NCBI GenBank assembly: GCA_043804925.1
Contig: JAZDIP010000106.1
Coordinates: forward strand, 1 to 64,000
Direction: 5' to 3'
DNA length: 64,000 nt
Source of the DNA: ChocPot-Mid sp043804925
GTDB lineage: Bacteria; Bacteroidota; Ignavibacteria; Kapaibacteriales; UBA2268
A program made the translations under genes and the position numbers. Below, one piece after another: positions 1 through 9,065 of the stretch. Below the pieces are notes generated by a model. That model was not told the DNA's origin and made no database searches. It saw nothing but the letters and a program-made list of their open reading frames with translations. Every line of letters begins with the position of its first letter. The first letter of the stretch is position 1.

Positions 1-351
1 TTCTCTCGAGTATTGTGAATTATCGTAACTACAATCGTTCACATTAATAAGTCCATCCCTTATAACATCACACCAGGATTCTTTAAGAATCGCTTCACCT
101 GCATCGTTAATAACTTGTTGAGGACCATAAAGAACGCAAGGTAGTTCTGCAGTAATATCTCCTAATTTAAAATATGCTTTGCCATTGCAAATAACATAAT
201 AATATTCGACTGTTAAACAATCATACAATTCAACCGATGATGGTCCGGACCAATCATCACAACCGTCAGGAGGATCACAATTAACCTGCGATGACGAATT
301 GTAAACTGTCGCACAAAAGACTAAAAGTATAAATACTATAATCTTCTTCAT
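1..351 (-). CDS. Secreted protein of unknown function, 3' end beyond window
   Basis: An open frame reads on the minus strand from an ATG at 351 through the window edge, giving at least 117 residues without a stop. The N-terminus (MKKIIVFILLVFCATVYNSS) is a clear signal peptide, so the product is exported. The mature part is cysteine-rich (CDPPDGCDDW, YDCLTVEYYYVIC, SWCDVI, NDCSY). A good ribosome binding site, AAAGGAG, lies 6-7 bases before the ATG and fixes the start. I do not recognise the family. The C-terminus lies off the window, so whether it ends in a T9SS sorting domain is unknown. Confidence 0.65.
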   Translation of the reverse strand, partial: MKKIIVFILLVFCATVYNSSSQVNCDPPDGCDDWSGPSSVELYDCLTVEYYYVICNGKAYFKLGDITAELPCVLYGPQQVINDAGEAILKESWCDVIRDGLINVNDCSYDNSQYSRE

Positions 352-1097
352 TTTAATCTCCTTTAAATTAATTCTAAAATATATTTTTGTTTTTAGTCAG
401 CCCTTATTGAATATTCAATTATTTATAGTTCAATTTGGACAAGGAATTACTACTTGCATAATTCAAACTAAAACCGTATATTTCAGTTATGAATTAGCTC
501 AAACTCTGTATTCTTTTCAGCGATTTGTTAACGTTTCACTGTTTAGAATACGACAACCAGCTAAGGATGTCTTAAGGGCAGGTGAATTTCTTCATTTGCC
601 CTTTTTTGTTTTTGTTCGTTTTGAAATGCCGGTTACTCCTATATAAAATTAAAAAATTTATTTTCATTTATGTCATGACATAATTATTTTCCATTGAAAC
701 ATTTTGGAACAGACTTTTTTAGTAAAGAACTTAAAGGCGACTAAAAAAAAATACCAATTTATTTTAAAAAAATACCAATTATCAAAGTCAGTGAGAAAAT
801 AAATTTTTTGCTTTCAGGCAAAAAAAACAATATACAAAAATCGTGAGAATGATAAACAAAAATAATTTTTTAAAATTTTCCTGCTATATTTCTTTAATTT
901 TTGGAACTAAAGAAAGTGTATTTAAGGATAAAATAACTCAAAAATTATTCCAAATCCGATTATGTCCAATGCCGTATAATATACCTAAAAACTATTGTAA
1001 AACGAACATAATTATTTATTTTTGTTTAAAGAACAAATTACTATTTTAAATATAGATAAAATTTTCATAAATGCAAAAATTATGACAATAAATTAAT
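352..1097. other. Gene-poor spacer
   Basis: This is very AT-rich. Besides the hairpin at 574-610 it holds two copies of AAAAAATACCAATT at 746-759 and 767-780, spaced 21 bp. A 68-codon frame at 843-1049 has low-complexity content and no recognisable motif, and I do not call it a gene. Confidence 0.5.
574..610 (+). terminator. Rho-independent terminator-like hairpin with no obvious upstream gene
   Basis: GGGCAGGTGAA and TTCATTTGCCC can pair (two G-U wobbles) around a short loop and are followed by a T-run (CCTTTTTTG). The T-run is on the plus-strand side only. No convincing plus-strand gene ends just before it: the 79-codon frame over 407-646 starts at TTG, reads through the hairpin and looks spurious. 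Confidence 0.45.
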
Positions 1098-1460
1098 ATG
1101 GAATCTCCGGTAGATTTAAATGATAGGATAAAATACATAAGGGAGTTTTACGCTGAAACCTTGGAGGTTTTCTCCAAAAAGTTGAATACAAATATTTCCG
1201 TAATCTCAAGAATTGAAAATAAGAAAGTCTCCAAAATTGATGTTGACTTAATGATAAAAATTTGTAATACTTATCATATTAATCCAATTTGGCTCTTGTT
1301 AGGTCAGGGGGACTTCATTCATGTTTTTGATTTTGTTAAACAACCACATATAGAAGAAAGGTTTACTAAAGTTTTAAAACTTTTAAATGAAATTAATAAT
1401 GAAATTAATAAAATCAATCACCAATTAAATCTTACTATTTATTTTGATGAAAACAAATAA
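1098..1460 (+). CDS. XRE-family helix-turn-helix regulator
   Basis: A 120-residue protein with an N-terminal HTH_3/XRE-like domain over about residues 7-70. It has the family pattern of an N-terminal helix (LNDRIKYIREFY), the helix-turn-helix (LEVFSKKLNTNISVISRIEN) and the closing helix ending YHINPIWLLLGQGD, which is typical of XRE repressors. The C-terminal 40 residues form a probable coiled coil (NEINNEINKINHQLN) suited to dimerisation. It stands alone, convergent with gpmI, with no toxin or metabolic partner beside it. The family role is DNA-binding repression; the target here is unknown. Confidence 0.75.
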   Translation: MESPVDLNDRIKYIREFYAETLEVFSKKLNTNISVISRIENKKVSKIDVDLMIKICNTYHINPIWLLLGQGDFIHVFDFVKQPHIEERFTKVLKLLNEINNEINKINHQLNLTIYFDENK

Positions 1461-1467
1461 CATTTTG

Positions 1468-1483
1468 TTCAACTTGAGTTGAA
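1468..1483. terminator. Short palindrome between convergent genes
   Basis: TTCAACTTGAGTTGAA is a 7-bp inverted repeat with a 2-base centre, placed between the XRE gene and the 3' end of gpmI. It could act as a weak bidirectional terminator. There is no strong T-run, so confidence is low. Confidence 0.25.
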
Positions 1484-1497
1484 ATACTTTTTAACCT

Positions 1498-3018
1498 TTA
1501 TACTAAGGCCATCCCCGTCATTTCAACAGGTTTTTCCTCACCCATTATTTTGAGTATTGTAGGAGCAACATCCGCTAAAATGCCATTATTAATTTCGCTG
1601 TATTCATCGCTGACCAAAATGCAGGGAACAGGATTCATCGAATGAGCCGTATTAGGTGAACCATCCTCATTTTTTGCAAAATCGGCATTGCCATGGTCGG
1701 CAATTATCATTACGGTATAATTATTTTTCTTTGCAGTTTCAACCACTTCACGAACACAATTATCTACTGCTTCCACAGCTTTCAAAATAGCCGGATATAC
1801 TCCGGTATGTCCTACCATGTCGGCATTTGCAAAATTCAAAACAATAAAGTCAAACCTCTGACTGTCCAATTCCGTCAATAAAGCATCCTTGATTTTATAA
1901 GCACTCATTTCCGGCTGAAGGTCATAAGTAGCAACATGAGGAGAATCAATCAAAATCCTTTCTTCACGTTTAAATGGGGTTTCACGACCACCGGAAAAAA
2001 AGAAAGTAACATGAGCATACTTTTCGGTTTCGGCAATGCGTAGCTGTCTCTTTTTTAAGTGGGAAAGATATTCCCCGATTGTATTCGATACATGCTCTTT
2101 GTCGTAAATAATATGAACATGTTCGAATGAATCATCATAGCGGGTAATCGTAACATAATATAGATTCATTTTTTTCATGCCGTGTTCAGGTAAGTCTTTT
2201 TGCGTTAAAGCATAAGTGATTTCCCTCAGCCGGTCTGTCCTGAAATTGAAACAGATGAAAACATCTCCTTCTTCCAGCTTAGCCAAAGGTTCTCCGTTTT
2301 CGTCAACGGCAATAATGGGTTTTATAAATTCATCGGTAATATTTTCATCATAAGAATCCTGAACTGCCTTCAAAATGTCAGAAGTAGGTTTTCCTTTACC
2401 TTTGACCAACAAGTCATAACCTTTCTTCACACGTTTCCATCGTTTATCCCTGTCCATTGAATAATATCTGCCGCTAACTGTGGCAACTTGCCCTGTGGTA
2501 TTTTTAAGATGCTCGATAAGGTCCCTTAAAAATCCATAACCGCTTCTAGGGTCTGTATCCCTGCCATCCATTAAAGCATGGACAAAGACTTTCTTCAAAC
2601 CGAAATCTTTTGCTATTTCGCAAAGTTTATACAAGTGAATATGTGATGAGTGGACACCGCCATCAGAAAGAAGACCGATAAAATGAACATTTTTATCATT
2701 TTTTTTGGCATAATTGAAAGCATCGACAAGTACTTTTTTTCTCGCAAGACTGCCATCTTCAACATCCAAATTTATCTTTACAAGGTCTTGGTTGACTACA
2801 CGTCCAGAACCGATATTCAAATGCCCGACTTCGGAATTTCCCATTTGCCCTTCAGGTAAACCGACATAATTCCCATGTGCGAACAACCATGAGTGAGGAT
2901 ATCTTTCAAATAGAGAATCCATATATGCTGTGTTGGCATTGTATATAGCATCAGACACGGATTTATCTCCAAGACCCCAGCCATCGAGTATTATTAATAA
3001 AGCTCTTCTATTTTCCAC
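1498..3018 (-). CDS. gpmI: 2,3-bisphosphoglycerate-independent phosphoglycerate mutase
   Basis: 506 residues, the normal length for iPGM. It interconverts 3- and 2-phosphoglycerate in glycolysis and gluconeogenesis in the cytosol, using two metal ions (usually manganese). Visible features are the metal ligand Asp12 in LDGWG, the phosphorylated serine Ser62 in GQMGNSEVGH, substrate-loop residues HALMDGRDTDP, and the C-terminal metal sites FANADMVGHTG and IADHGNAD. The gene is monocistronic, with a spacer of more than 280 bp upstream. No cofactor-dependent mutase is seen in the window. Confidence 0.97.
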   Translation of the reverse strand: MENRRALLIILDGWGLGDKSVSDAIYNANTAYMDSLFERYPHSWLFAHGNYVGLPEGQMGNSEVGHLNIGSGRVVNQDLVKINLDVEDGSLARKKVLVDAFNYAKKNDKNVHFIGLLSDGGVHSSHIHLYKLCEIAKDFGLKKVFVHALMDGRDTDPRSGYGFLRDLIEHLKNTTGQVATVSGRYYSMDRDKRWKRVKKGYDLLVKGKGKPTSDILKAVQDSYDENITDEFIKPIIAVDENGEPLAKLEEGDVFICFNFRTDRLREITYALTQKDLPEHGMKKMNLYYVTITRYDDSFEHVHIIYDKEHVSNTIGEYLSHLKKRQLRIAETEKYAHVTFFFSGGRETPFKREERILIDSPHVATYDLQPEMSAYKIKDALLTELDSQRFDFIVLNFANADMVGHTGVYPAILKAVEAVDNCVREVVETAKKNNYTVMIIADHGNADFAKNEDGSPNTAHSMNPVPCILVSDEYSEINNGILADVAPTILKIMGEEKPVEMTGMALV

Positions 3019-3301
3019 TTTGTTTTTTAATAATAATTAATTTCAATTTTATATATCAGATTATAGACGTATAAAATCATTTATCTTTTATCATTTTTTT
3101 GATGAAGAAAGTATCAGTATTAAAAAGAACCGGCATTTTTTTTAAATAAATAATAATAAGATATTAGTAAGAAATACTAAGTCTTTGTAGTACTAAATAC
3201 CATTTTTCATTGTTTCGAAAAAAAGATTTGGAAATAATAAAATAATTTAATATAATTATTAAATATGTTTATACTTTTTCACACTATATGTTGGCGTTCT
3301 T

Positions 3302-4726
3302 ATGTATGTGTACGAAGAATACAAAGTAAGATTGAAGATAACTGAAGAACCTGTTCAGGAAAAAAGTAGTACCGGATGCACGTCCTGCCGTAAGAAAATC
3401 GCTCAGGATACTTTCGATATGGTAGCCGGTGGCTCTCAATATTTACCTACAAATGAACCACAACCGGGATATTTCAAAACTGTTGAGGAGTTGTGTTATC
3501 AAAAACGATCGAACATTACTACACAGCATTTGGATAATGCCATTGACCAACTCTATGGTTTCAAATTACCTGAGACTAAGCGTGTGGATGCTATTGGTGA
3601 GTTGTATGGAGAAAAAAAAGAAAAATTCTTGCACTGGAATTATTTATGTGATGATAAAGACAATAATCATAATTTTCCTAATCAATATTATCTTGAACAT
3701 TTATTATTTAAATCTTTTTTAAAAATTAATAATAAAAGCATAACATTAAAATTGGTTAAGCACGGTCGTTTTTATAACAAATCAATAAATATAGAAGATT
3801 GCTTATTCGAATTTCAAAAGAAAATTTGGTGTTCAAAGAGTTATCAAGCAGCTAAAAATTGTTATAATCAATTATTAAATTGCATTAGTAATAATATTAA
3901 TATTCAATTAATAAATTTTTATAAAGGAATGACAGATGATGATATTGAAGAAAATGAAAAAAGAATTAAAGAATGGAAAGATAATTTTCTATCTGATTTG
4001 ATTTTTGATTACGATTATGCACTAAACAATGAACCATTAGATAAACTAATAAATTTAAATGGTAACCGAGATCAAAGTTGCTTTTGTTACGGTGAAGAAC
4101 CTGTTTATTGCTGTTATCCGTATGATACGAATCAAAAACCACGTCCTGAATGCTTTTGTCCTGACTATTCACTAAAAAATTTGTGTAAACCTTGTGATGA
4201 AGGAAATACTATTCCAGCAGAAATTTGGGTTGAAACTCAATATTACCCATCTATGTCCGGTCATCCTGATACAAAAGGATGCGGTGGTGTTGGCATTAAA
4301 GGTAGCAATGAAGGGTTTCTACAATATGCAATATATAGCAGAGAAAATAAACTCTTAAAATACACATCCGATGTATTAGATATTTGGGATATGACAGAAC
4401 AGAAAAATCCTTCTGATATTAAAACTGGTGCACGAAGAAGCTTCACTATGGTACTTCCAAAAGACTACCCTGTGAGGGTTATTGTTTGGATATATCTGCC
4501 ATGTGGTTTATGTTGCAAAGGTTCACCACCACATGAGAAAAGAATAGTATTGAAAAGGGAATTTGATTTCTGGTTTAAGTACGATTATAAATATCTCGAA
4601 CAGTTTAATAATTGGGCTGAAAAAGTAATAGAGCATGAAGCTGTTTACTTCAAAGAAGTTATTGGCTGCCTTGAGCTATGTCAGGATCCCTTTGAGCCAC
4701 TCCCGATACCACCAAGTTATATTTAG
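3302..4726 (+). CDS. Cysteine-rich protein of unknown family, copy 1
   Basis: 474 residues, no signal peptide and no membrane segment. I do not recognise the family. A paralogue lies at 5977-7410. The two share a conserved N-terminal 70 residues (YEEYK.RLK, CTSCR/CTPCR, the strictly kept GGSQYLPTNEP and GYFKTVEELCY), a variable middle, then a cysteine block (CFCYGEEPVYCC ... CFC ... LCKPC) and a C-terminal PCGLCC. The paired cysteines suggest metal binding or disulfides. A T9SS cargo follows after 23 bp, and the same order is repeated for copy 2. The conserved head with a variable middle could mean a common docking part with a changing effector part, but that is inference. Confidence 0.7.
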   Translation: MYVYEEYKVRLKITEEPVQEKSSTGCTSCRKKIAQDTFDMVAGGSQYLPTNEPQPGYFKTVEELCYQKRSNITTQHLDNAIDQLYGFKLPETKRVDAIGELYGEKKEKFLHWNYLCDDKDNNHNFPNQYYLEHLLFKSFLKINNKSITLKLVKHGRFYNKSINIEDCLFEFQKKIWCSKSYQAAKNCYNQLLNCISNNINIQLINFYKGMTDDDIEENEKRIKEWKDNFLSDLIFDYDYALNNEPLDKLINLNGNRDQSCFCYGEEPVYCCYPYDTNQKPRPECFCPDYSLKNLCKPCDEGNTIPAEIWVETQYYPSMSGHPDTKGCGGVGIKGSNEGFLQYAIYSRENKLLKYTSDVLDIWDMTEQKNPSDIKTGARRSFTMVLPKDYPVRVIVWIYLPCGLCCKGSPPHEKRIVLKREFDFWFKYDYKYLEQFNNWAEKVIEHEAVYFKEVIGCLELCQDPFEPLPIPPSYI

Positions 4727-4749
4727 TGATTTTTTTCTGATTTTATACA

Positions 4750-5949
4750 ATGCAAAAAGAAATGAATATGTCAAAACAAAGGTATTTTGTGATAATCACA
4801 TTTTTGTTACTATCAATTTATTCCTTTAGTAAAGCTGATCAGTTAAATTATATCGTTCAAGATTACAATGATTTAAAAGATTATGATATTATTAATAAAA
4901 ATGAATGTGTTACATCCGGTAAACATGATGTTGCTAATAATTTGCAAGAACTTGTTGTTGTCGATTCCATAAGTATTGGTAGAATACATCTTCATGATTT
5001 GGCATGGGACGGTAAAAATTTGTGGATAATCGTGAGTTTCCCGGAAGACCCTGACTCGATATTTAAAGTAGATCCTTCAAACGGTACTGTTTTAGATTCA
5101 TTTAAAATAGATATTGATTCCATGAGATATTCCCAAGGGTTGGCATGGGACCCGGATTCCCCTGGTGGTCCCTTTTTATGGTGTTCATCAGATGCACATT
5201 ATGATAAACCTGAAGAACCGGGAGAAATAGTAAAAATAAGAATCAAGGATTTTAGTGTAGAAGATGTATTTAATAATACGGATAAACATCCGGATGGTAT
5301 TGAATGGGACGGAAATATACTATGGATCAGTGCAAATTTCAAAGATGCTATTATGACACTTAATCCTTATACGAGAGAACTTAAATCTTTGTATTCCAAG
5401 TCAGGTTGGATAGAATATGCTTATCAAATTACTATTTCTAAATATGGAAATGGAAAATCATTACTTTGGATATGTAGTGATGATTATTTTTCTGATGTAG
5501 ATACTGTTTATGTTGTCGATCCACCAACTGGAAATATAATTCAAAAATTTTTAAATTATCAACCATCTAATTCAGGAATATGCTGGGACGATGGTTCACC
5601 CGGAGGTCCATATTTGTGGGTATCTGATTGGAGAACTCATATGATTTATAAAATTCAAGCTCCTGTGATTTTTAATAATAAAGATACGATTAGAACAACT
5701 TTTTCCATATATCCCAATCCCTTCATTCAAAAAACAACAATTCAATTCTATCTTTATCATCCCGAAAAAATAAATCTAACAATATATAATTTGCTTGGAT
5801 ATAAATTAGCTGTTTTAGCAGACGAATATCTGAGTGAAGGTAACCATGAATTCACATTCGACGGCTCTGCTTTAGCCAGTGGTACGTATTACTATGTACT
5901 TCAAGCAAATGGGAAAGTAGAATCAGGTAAACTGATTTTGATTAAGTGA
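4750..5949 (+). CDS. T9SS-sorted secreted propeller-like protein, copy 1
   Basis: 399 residues: signal peptide (SKQRYFVIITFLLLSIYSFS), then repeated LAWDG.NLW / GPFLWCSSD / WDGNILWIS / GPYLWVSDW motifs about 45-70 residues apart, which look like beta-propeller blades, and a C-terminal sorting domain from about residue 318 (SIYPNPFIQKTTIQF ... SGTYYYVLQ ... GKLILIK). The family expectation is export, crossing the outer membrane by T9SS, then surface attachment or release. ATGs at 4750, 4762 and 4768 are possible starts; the last places the signal peptide best. The gene follows the cysteine-rich gene closely, so co-transcription is likely. Confidence 0.8.
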   Translation: MQKEMNMSKQRYFVIITFLLLSIYSFSKADQLNYIVQDYNDLKDYDIINKNECVTSGKHDVANNLQELVVVDSISIGRIHLHDLAWDGKNLWIIVSFPEDPDSIFKVDPSNGTVLDSFKIDIDSMRYSQGLAWDPDSPGGPFLWCSSDAHYDKPEEPGEIVKIRIKDFSVEDVFNNTDKHPDGIEWDGNILWISANFKDAIMTLNPYTRELKSLYSKSGWIEYAYQITISKYGNGKSLLWICSDDYFSDVDTVYVVDPPTGNIIQKFLNYQPSNSGICWDDGSPGGPYLWVSDWRTHMIYKIQAPVIFNNKDTIRTTFSIYPNPFIQKTTIQFYLYHPEKINLTIYNLLGYKLAVLADEYLSEGNHEFTFDGSALASGTYYYVLQANGKVESGKLILIK

Positions 5950-5976
5950 ATATTGAATAGTGAAAAATGAAAAATT

Positions 5977-7410
5977 ATGACTCCATACGAAGAATATAAA
6001 GCAAGATTGAAAGTTACCAAAGAAGGCACTGAGAGCAAAAACAGCGGCGAATGTACACCCTGCAGATTAAAAATTGCACAGGATACTTTCAATATGGTAA
6101 CCGGTGGTTCCCAGTATTTGCCAACAAATGAACCATTGCCGGGATACTTTAAGACAGTAGAGGAGTTGTGTTATCCATACCACAACAACACTGACAACAG
6201 GCATCTTGAAAATGCGATTGACAGGTTGTATGGGAGGAAGATGCCGGATTATAATCCGGATGATGTAATTGGGGAGTTATATGGATTTTTTCCACACGGA
6301 AGAATTATTGATGATTCTGACAAGCCACAAGGGATTCCAGAACAACCCAGTTCTGAAAAGTTTGGAACTGATGTGCCAATTGATCTACCTTGTTGGGAAG
6401 ATGATTATATTGACCATATTTTTTGGTTTTTTAGGCGGCAGGATGTTTTTAATCTTGATTCTGAAGGAAATTTATTTTTAAAATTTCCAAATAGAACATT
6501 ATCATTAAACATTAAAGATATTACATACAAACTAATAAAAGAAATATTTTGCAGAAAAAGCAGAGAATCTACAGGATTTCTATACTGGAACTTTTTTTTA
6601 ACATTAATAAAGGATTCAATTGAAAAATTTTTATTAGAAAATGCCACTTTTGATGAAGTTGAATATTATCATAAAATAATAGAAGAAGAAATAGTCGAAA
6701 AAATTTTATATGATGGCTCATTAGCACAAGGAGATGGTGCTCCCTTAATTCAGGGAATACCTGATAGATTTTTAAATCTAAATGGAATTCATGACAGAAA
6801 TTGTCTTTGTGGTGGACCTTATCCAACATATTGTTGTGAGCCTGAAAAAAATCCTGAACTTTGTTATTGTAACGGAGAGATTAGGAATTTATGTGATTTT
6901 TGCAAAATTGATTTGCCATTACCAAGTGTCTTAAAAATTTGGAGTAAGTCTGATTCAAGCCAAGAAAAATGTGGCTATGAAATCTATAAAGAAGAAGATA
7001 TTAATAGTGAAGAAATTGATAGATTATCTTCAATTACTTACCATGTATTAGGTTTAACTTCTTATGGAAGGGCATTTGGAAAATATAATTTCAATGATTT
7101 AGAATATTGCGATGAATACAATGATCAAAGAAAGTTACCTTTAGAAGTTCCAATTGATGAAGAATGTGATATTTTATTAGTTTTAAGCTTCCCTTGTAAT
7201 TGGTGTTGTAATATTAAAATATCTGAAGATCCACCAATTTGGGAGAAAACAAATCGAAGGCGAGATATACAATTTGAACTGAAAAACTTCAATTATCAAG
7301 AATGGATAAAAAAGAATAAATATGAAAGGGAACATTTCCTAAATTTGGATATAATTTTAGATGGGGAAAGCGGTTCAGAGGAATTTACTAAAGATTGTGT
7401 TTCTTGCTAA
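5977..7410 (+). CDS. Cysteine-rich protein of unknown family, copy 2
   Basis: 477 residues, cytoplasmic by appearance, paralogous to the product of 3302-4726. Shared blocks are YEEYKARLKVT, CTPCRLKIAQDTFNMV, GGSQYLPTNEP, GYFKTVEELCY, IGELYG, a cysteine block (NCLCGGPYPTYCC ... CYC ... LCDFC) and PCNWCC near residue 410. It also ends DCVSC. The shared head differs at many synonymous sites between copies, so the duplication is not recent and the protein sequence is selected. It starts 27 bp after the first cargo gene and is followed by the second cargo gene. Function unknown. Confidence 0.7.
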   Translation: MTPYEEYKARLKVTKEGTESKNSGECTPCRLKIAQDTFNMVTGGSQYLPTNEPLPGYFKTVEELCYPYHNNTDNRHLENAIDRLYGRKMPDYNPDDVIGELYGFFPHGRIIDDSDKPQGIPEQPSSEKFGTDVPIDLPCWEDDYIDHIFWFFRRQDVFNLDSEGNLFLKFPNRTLSLNIKDITYKLIKEIFCRKSRESTGFLYWNFFLTLIKDSIEKFLLENATFDEVEYYHKIIEEEIVEKILYDGSLAQGDGAPLIQGIPDRFLNLNGIHDRNCLCGGPYPTYCCEPEKNPELCYCNGEIRNLCDFCKIDLPLPSVLKIWSKSDSSQEKCGYEIYKEEDINSEEIDRLSSITYHVLGLTSYGRAFGKYNFNDLEYCDEYNDQRKLPLEVPIDEECDILLVLSFPCNWCCNIKISEDPPIWEKTNRRRDIQFELKNFNYQEWIKKNKYEREHFLNLDIILDGESGSEEFTKDCVSC

Positions 7411-7479
7411 TCTATTTGGTCAATACATTCTTCTATTAAATATTGATATTTAAATTTATTAGATATTTTTTTAAAATTT

Positions 7480-8730
7480 ATGAAAAAAATTTATTTTTTA
7501 ATATTAATATTTTTTTGTCTCATTTTTTTAACTAATGAGAATTATTTGATATCTTCTACATACTGGGAAAATACTAATTTCAATTACAATATTGAAATTA
7601 CATGTATAGGTATAGATAGTTCAAATCATATACGTGTAGGTTCATCAATCGGGTCATATAGTTTTTCTAATAAATGGAGAAAAGACAGAGATGATTCATT
7701 ACTAGTAAATAATATTAAAGTTTTGAGATTTGAAAACTCAGGATTATATTTATGTTATATAATATATAACAATATAATAGATGATAACAGTTTTATTTAT
7801 GAATATTTCGGAAATGGTTATCAAATATTTGGAAGGAGTTTAAAATCAATTATTACATCACTTGTAGCATATAATAAATATTATCCTTTTATTTCTGTTA
7901 TTGGAGATTCAATAAAAGGAGGAGTTAATATAATGGATTTTTCTGAGGATAGTGGCTGGCGGCCTTTAAATAATGGTTTACCAGTAGAAAATGACAGTAT
8001 AAAAGCATTAGACATTATTAACAAAAACGATACATTGTTTGTTGCTCTGAGTAATGGGCTGTACTATTCAACAAATGATGGTGAGATATGGCTACCGGTC
8101 TCATTTTTTAATGGTCTCGAAGTTGACAAATTCGTTTTGAATACAAAGAATGATTTATATTTTATAGTTTCCGGTACTGCTGAAAAAAGCGGTCTATACA
8201 AAAACAATGTAAAAATATTCGATGATGTTTTGCCACTATCAGCAGTGGCGATCAACAGGAATGATGATGTTTTTGTTTCGTCAAGTATCAGAGGCAGGGG
8301 TGTCTTATGGACAAGCGACAATGGTACTGATTGGCAAGAAATGTACGACGGCTTGGACAGTTGCGAAATAACAGCTTTAATATGTGATTTGGATGGTTAT
8401 ATATATGCCGGAACAAACGGACAGGGCATTTACAAAAGCTTGAAATCCACAACAAAAGTTGACGAAATCGCCAAAGATGAATTATTCGTATCTCCCAATC
8501 CCTTCTCCGAAAAAACAAGAATTTCGTTTAATCTCGAAAATTCGGCTTATACAAAAATTATTGTTTACAATTCTCTGGGATTTGTAATTGATGTTTTAAC
8601 AGATGAATATCTCAGCGAAGGACTGCACGAATTTACATTCGACGGCTCTGCTTTAGCCAGCGGGACGTATTATTACGTTTTGCAGGCAGACGGAAAAGTA
8701 GAAACAGGGAAGCTGGTTTTGATTAAGTGA
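7480..8730 (+). CDS. T9SS-sorted secreted BNR/two-component-type propeller protein, copy 2
   Basis: 416 residues. Signal peptide KKIYFLILIFFCLIFLTN, then propeller-like repeats of the kind SNGLYYSTNDGEIW / GVLWTSDNGTDWQEM / YAGTNGQGIYKS, which resemble BNR/sortilin or two-component-regulator propellers. The C-terminus is a T9SS sorting domain (VSPNPFSEKTRISF ... LASGTYYYVLQADGKVETGK). The last 50 residues are almost identical to those of the 4750-5949 product although the propellers differ. It sits 69 bp behind the second cysteine-rich gene and mirrors the first module. Confidence 0.8.
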   Translation: MKKIYFLILIFFCLIFLTNENYLISSTYWENTNFNYNIEITCIGIDSSNHIRVGSSIGSYSFSNKWRKDRDDSLLVNNIKVLRFENSGLYLCYIIYNNIIDDNSFIYEYFGNGYQIFGRSLKSIITSLVAYNKYYPFISVIGDSIKGGVNIMDFSEDSGWRPLNNGLPVENDSIKALDIINKNDTLFVALSNGLYYSTNDGEIWLPVSFFNGLEVDKFVLNTKNDLYFIVSGTAEKSGLYKNNVKIFDDVLPLSAVAINRNDDVFVSSSIRGRGVLWTSDNGTDWQEMYDGLDSCEITALICDLDGYIYAGTNGQGIYKSLKSTTKVDEIAKDELFVSPNPFSEKTRISFNLENSAYTKIIVYNSLGFVIDVLTDEYLSEGLHEFTFDGSALASGTYYYVLQADGKVETGKLVLIK

Positions 8731-8820
8731 AAAACGAATAGTGAAAAATGAAAAAGTCGGGAGAAGGGAAAAGGAGCGGGGACTTTAGAAAATAGATGAT
8801 TGAAATAGATTCCTGCATTC

Positions 8821-8966
8821 GCAGGAAAGACAGTGTTTTAATTTTTTTCGTAGGAATGACAGCGTTTTAAATTTTTTCGCAGGAATGACAGTGTTTTTAT
8901 TTTTTTCGCTGGAATGACAGCGTTTTAAATTTTTTCGCAGGAATGACAACTTCTTATATAACAATC
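8821..8966. repeat. 29-bp tandem repeat array
   Basis: Four exact-length 29-bp units (8821-8849, 8850-8878, 8879-8907, 8908-8936), each opening GCAGGAATGACAG or a one- to three-base variant and closing in a T-rich tract plus C, followed by a degenerate 30-bp unit. A palindrome TTCCTGCATTCGCAGGAA immediately precedes the array (8809-8826). It contains no gene; the 64-codon minus-strand frame across it is just the repeat translated. Confidence 0.85.
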
Positions 8967-9065
8967 GCAGGAATGGCATAAACCTTCTGTCTTTCTGTGT
9001 TTCCGCTTTTCGGTCATTCTGACTTAAGATTTCTCTTTAAATCAATTTTCAGATAATGTAAAAAT

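Noticed and set aside
407..646. 79-residue plus-strand frame
   Set aside because: TTG start, no SD, reads through a terminator-like hairpin, no motif.
843..1049. 68-residue plus-strand frame
   Set aside because: Low-complexity AT-rich content and no motif; expected by chance in such DNA.
8821..8966. Possible CRISPR array because of regular about 29-bp units
   Set aside because: Units are directly contiguous, with no unique spacers and no cas genes near; a plain tandem repeat.
8785..8979. Minus-strand 64-residue frame rich in FLR and KNLKRC repeats
   Set aside because: It is the 29-bp tandem array read as protein; no start context and no conserved content.
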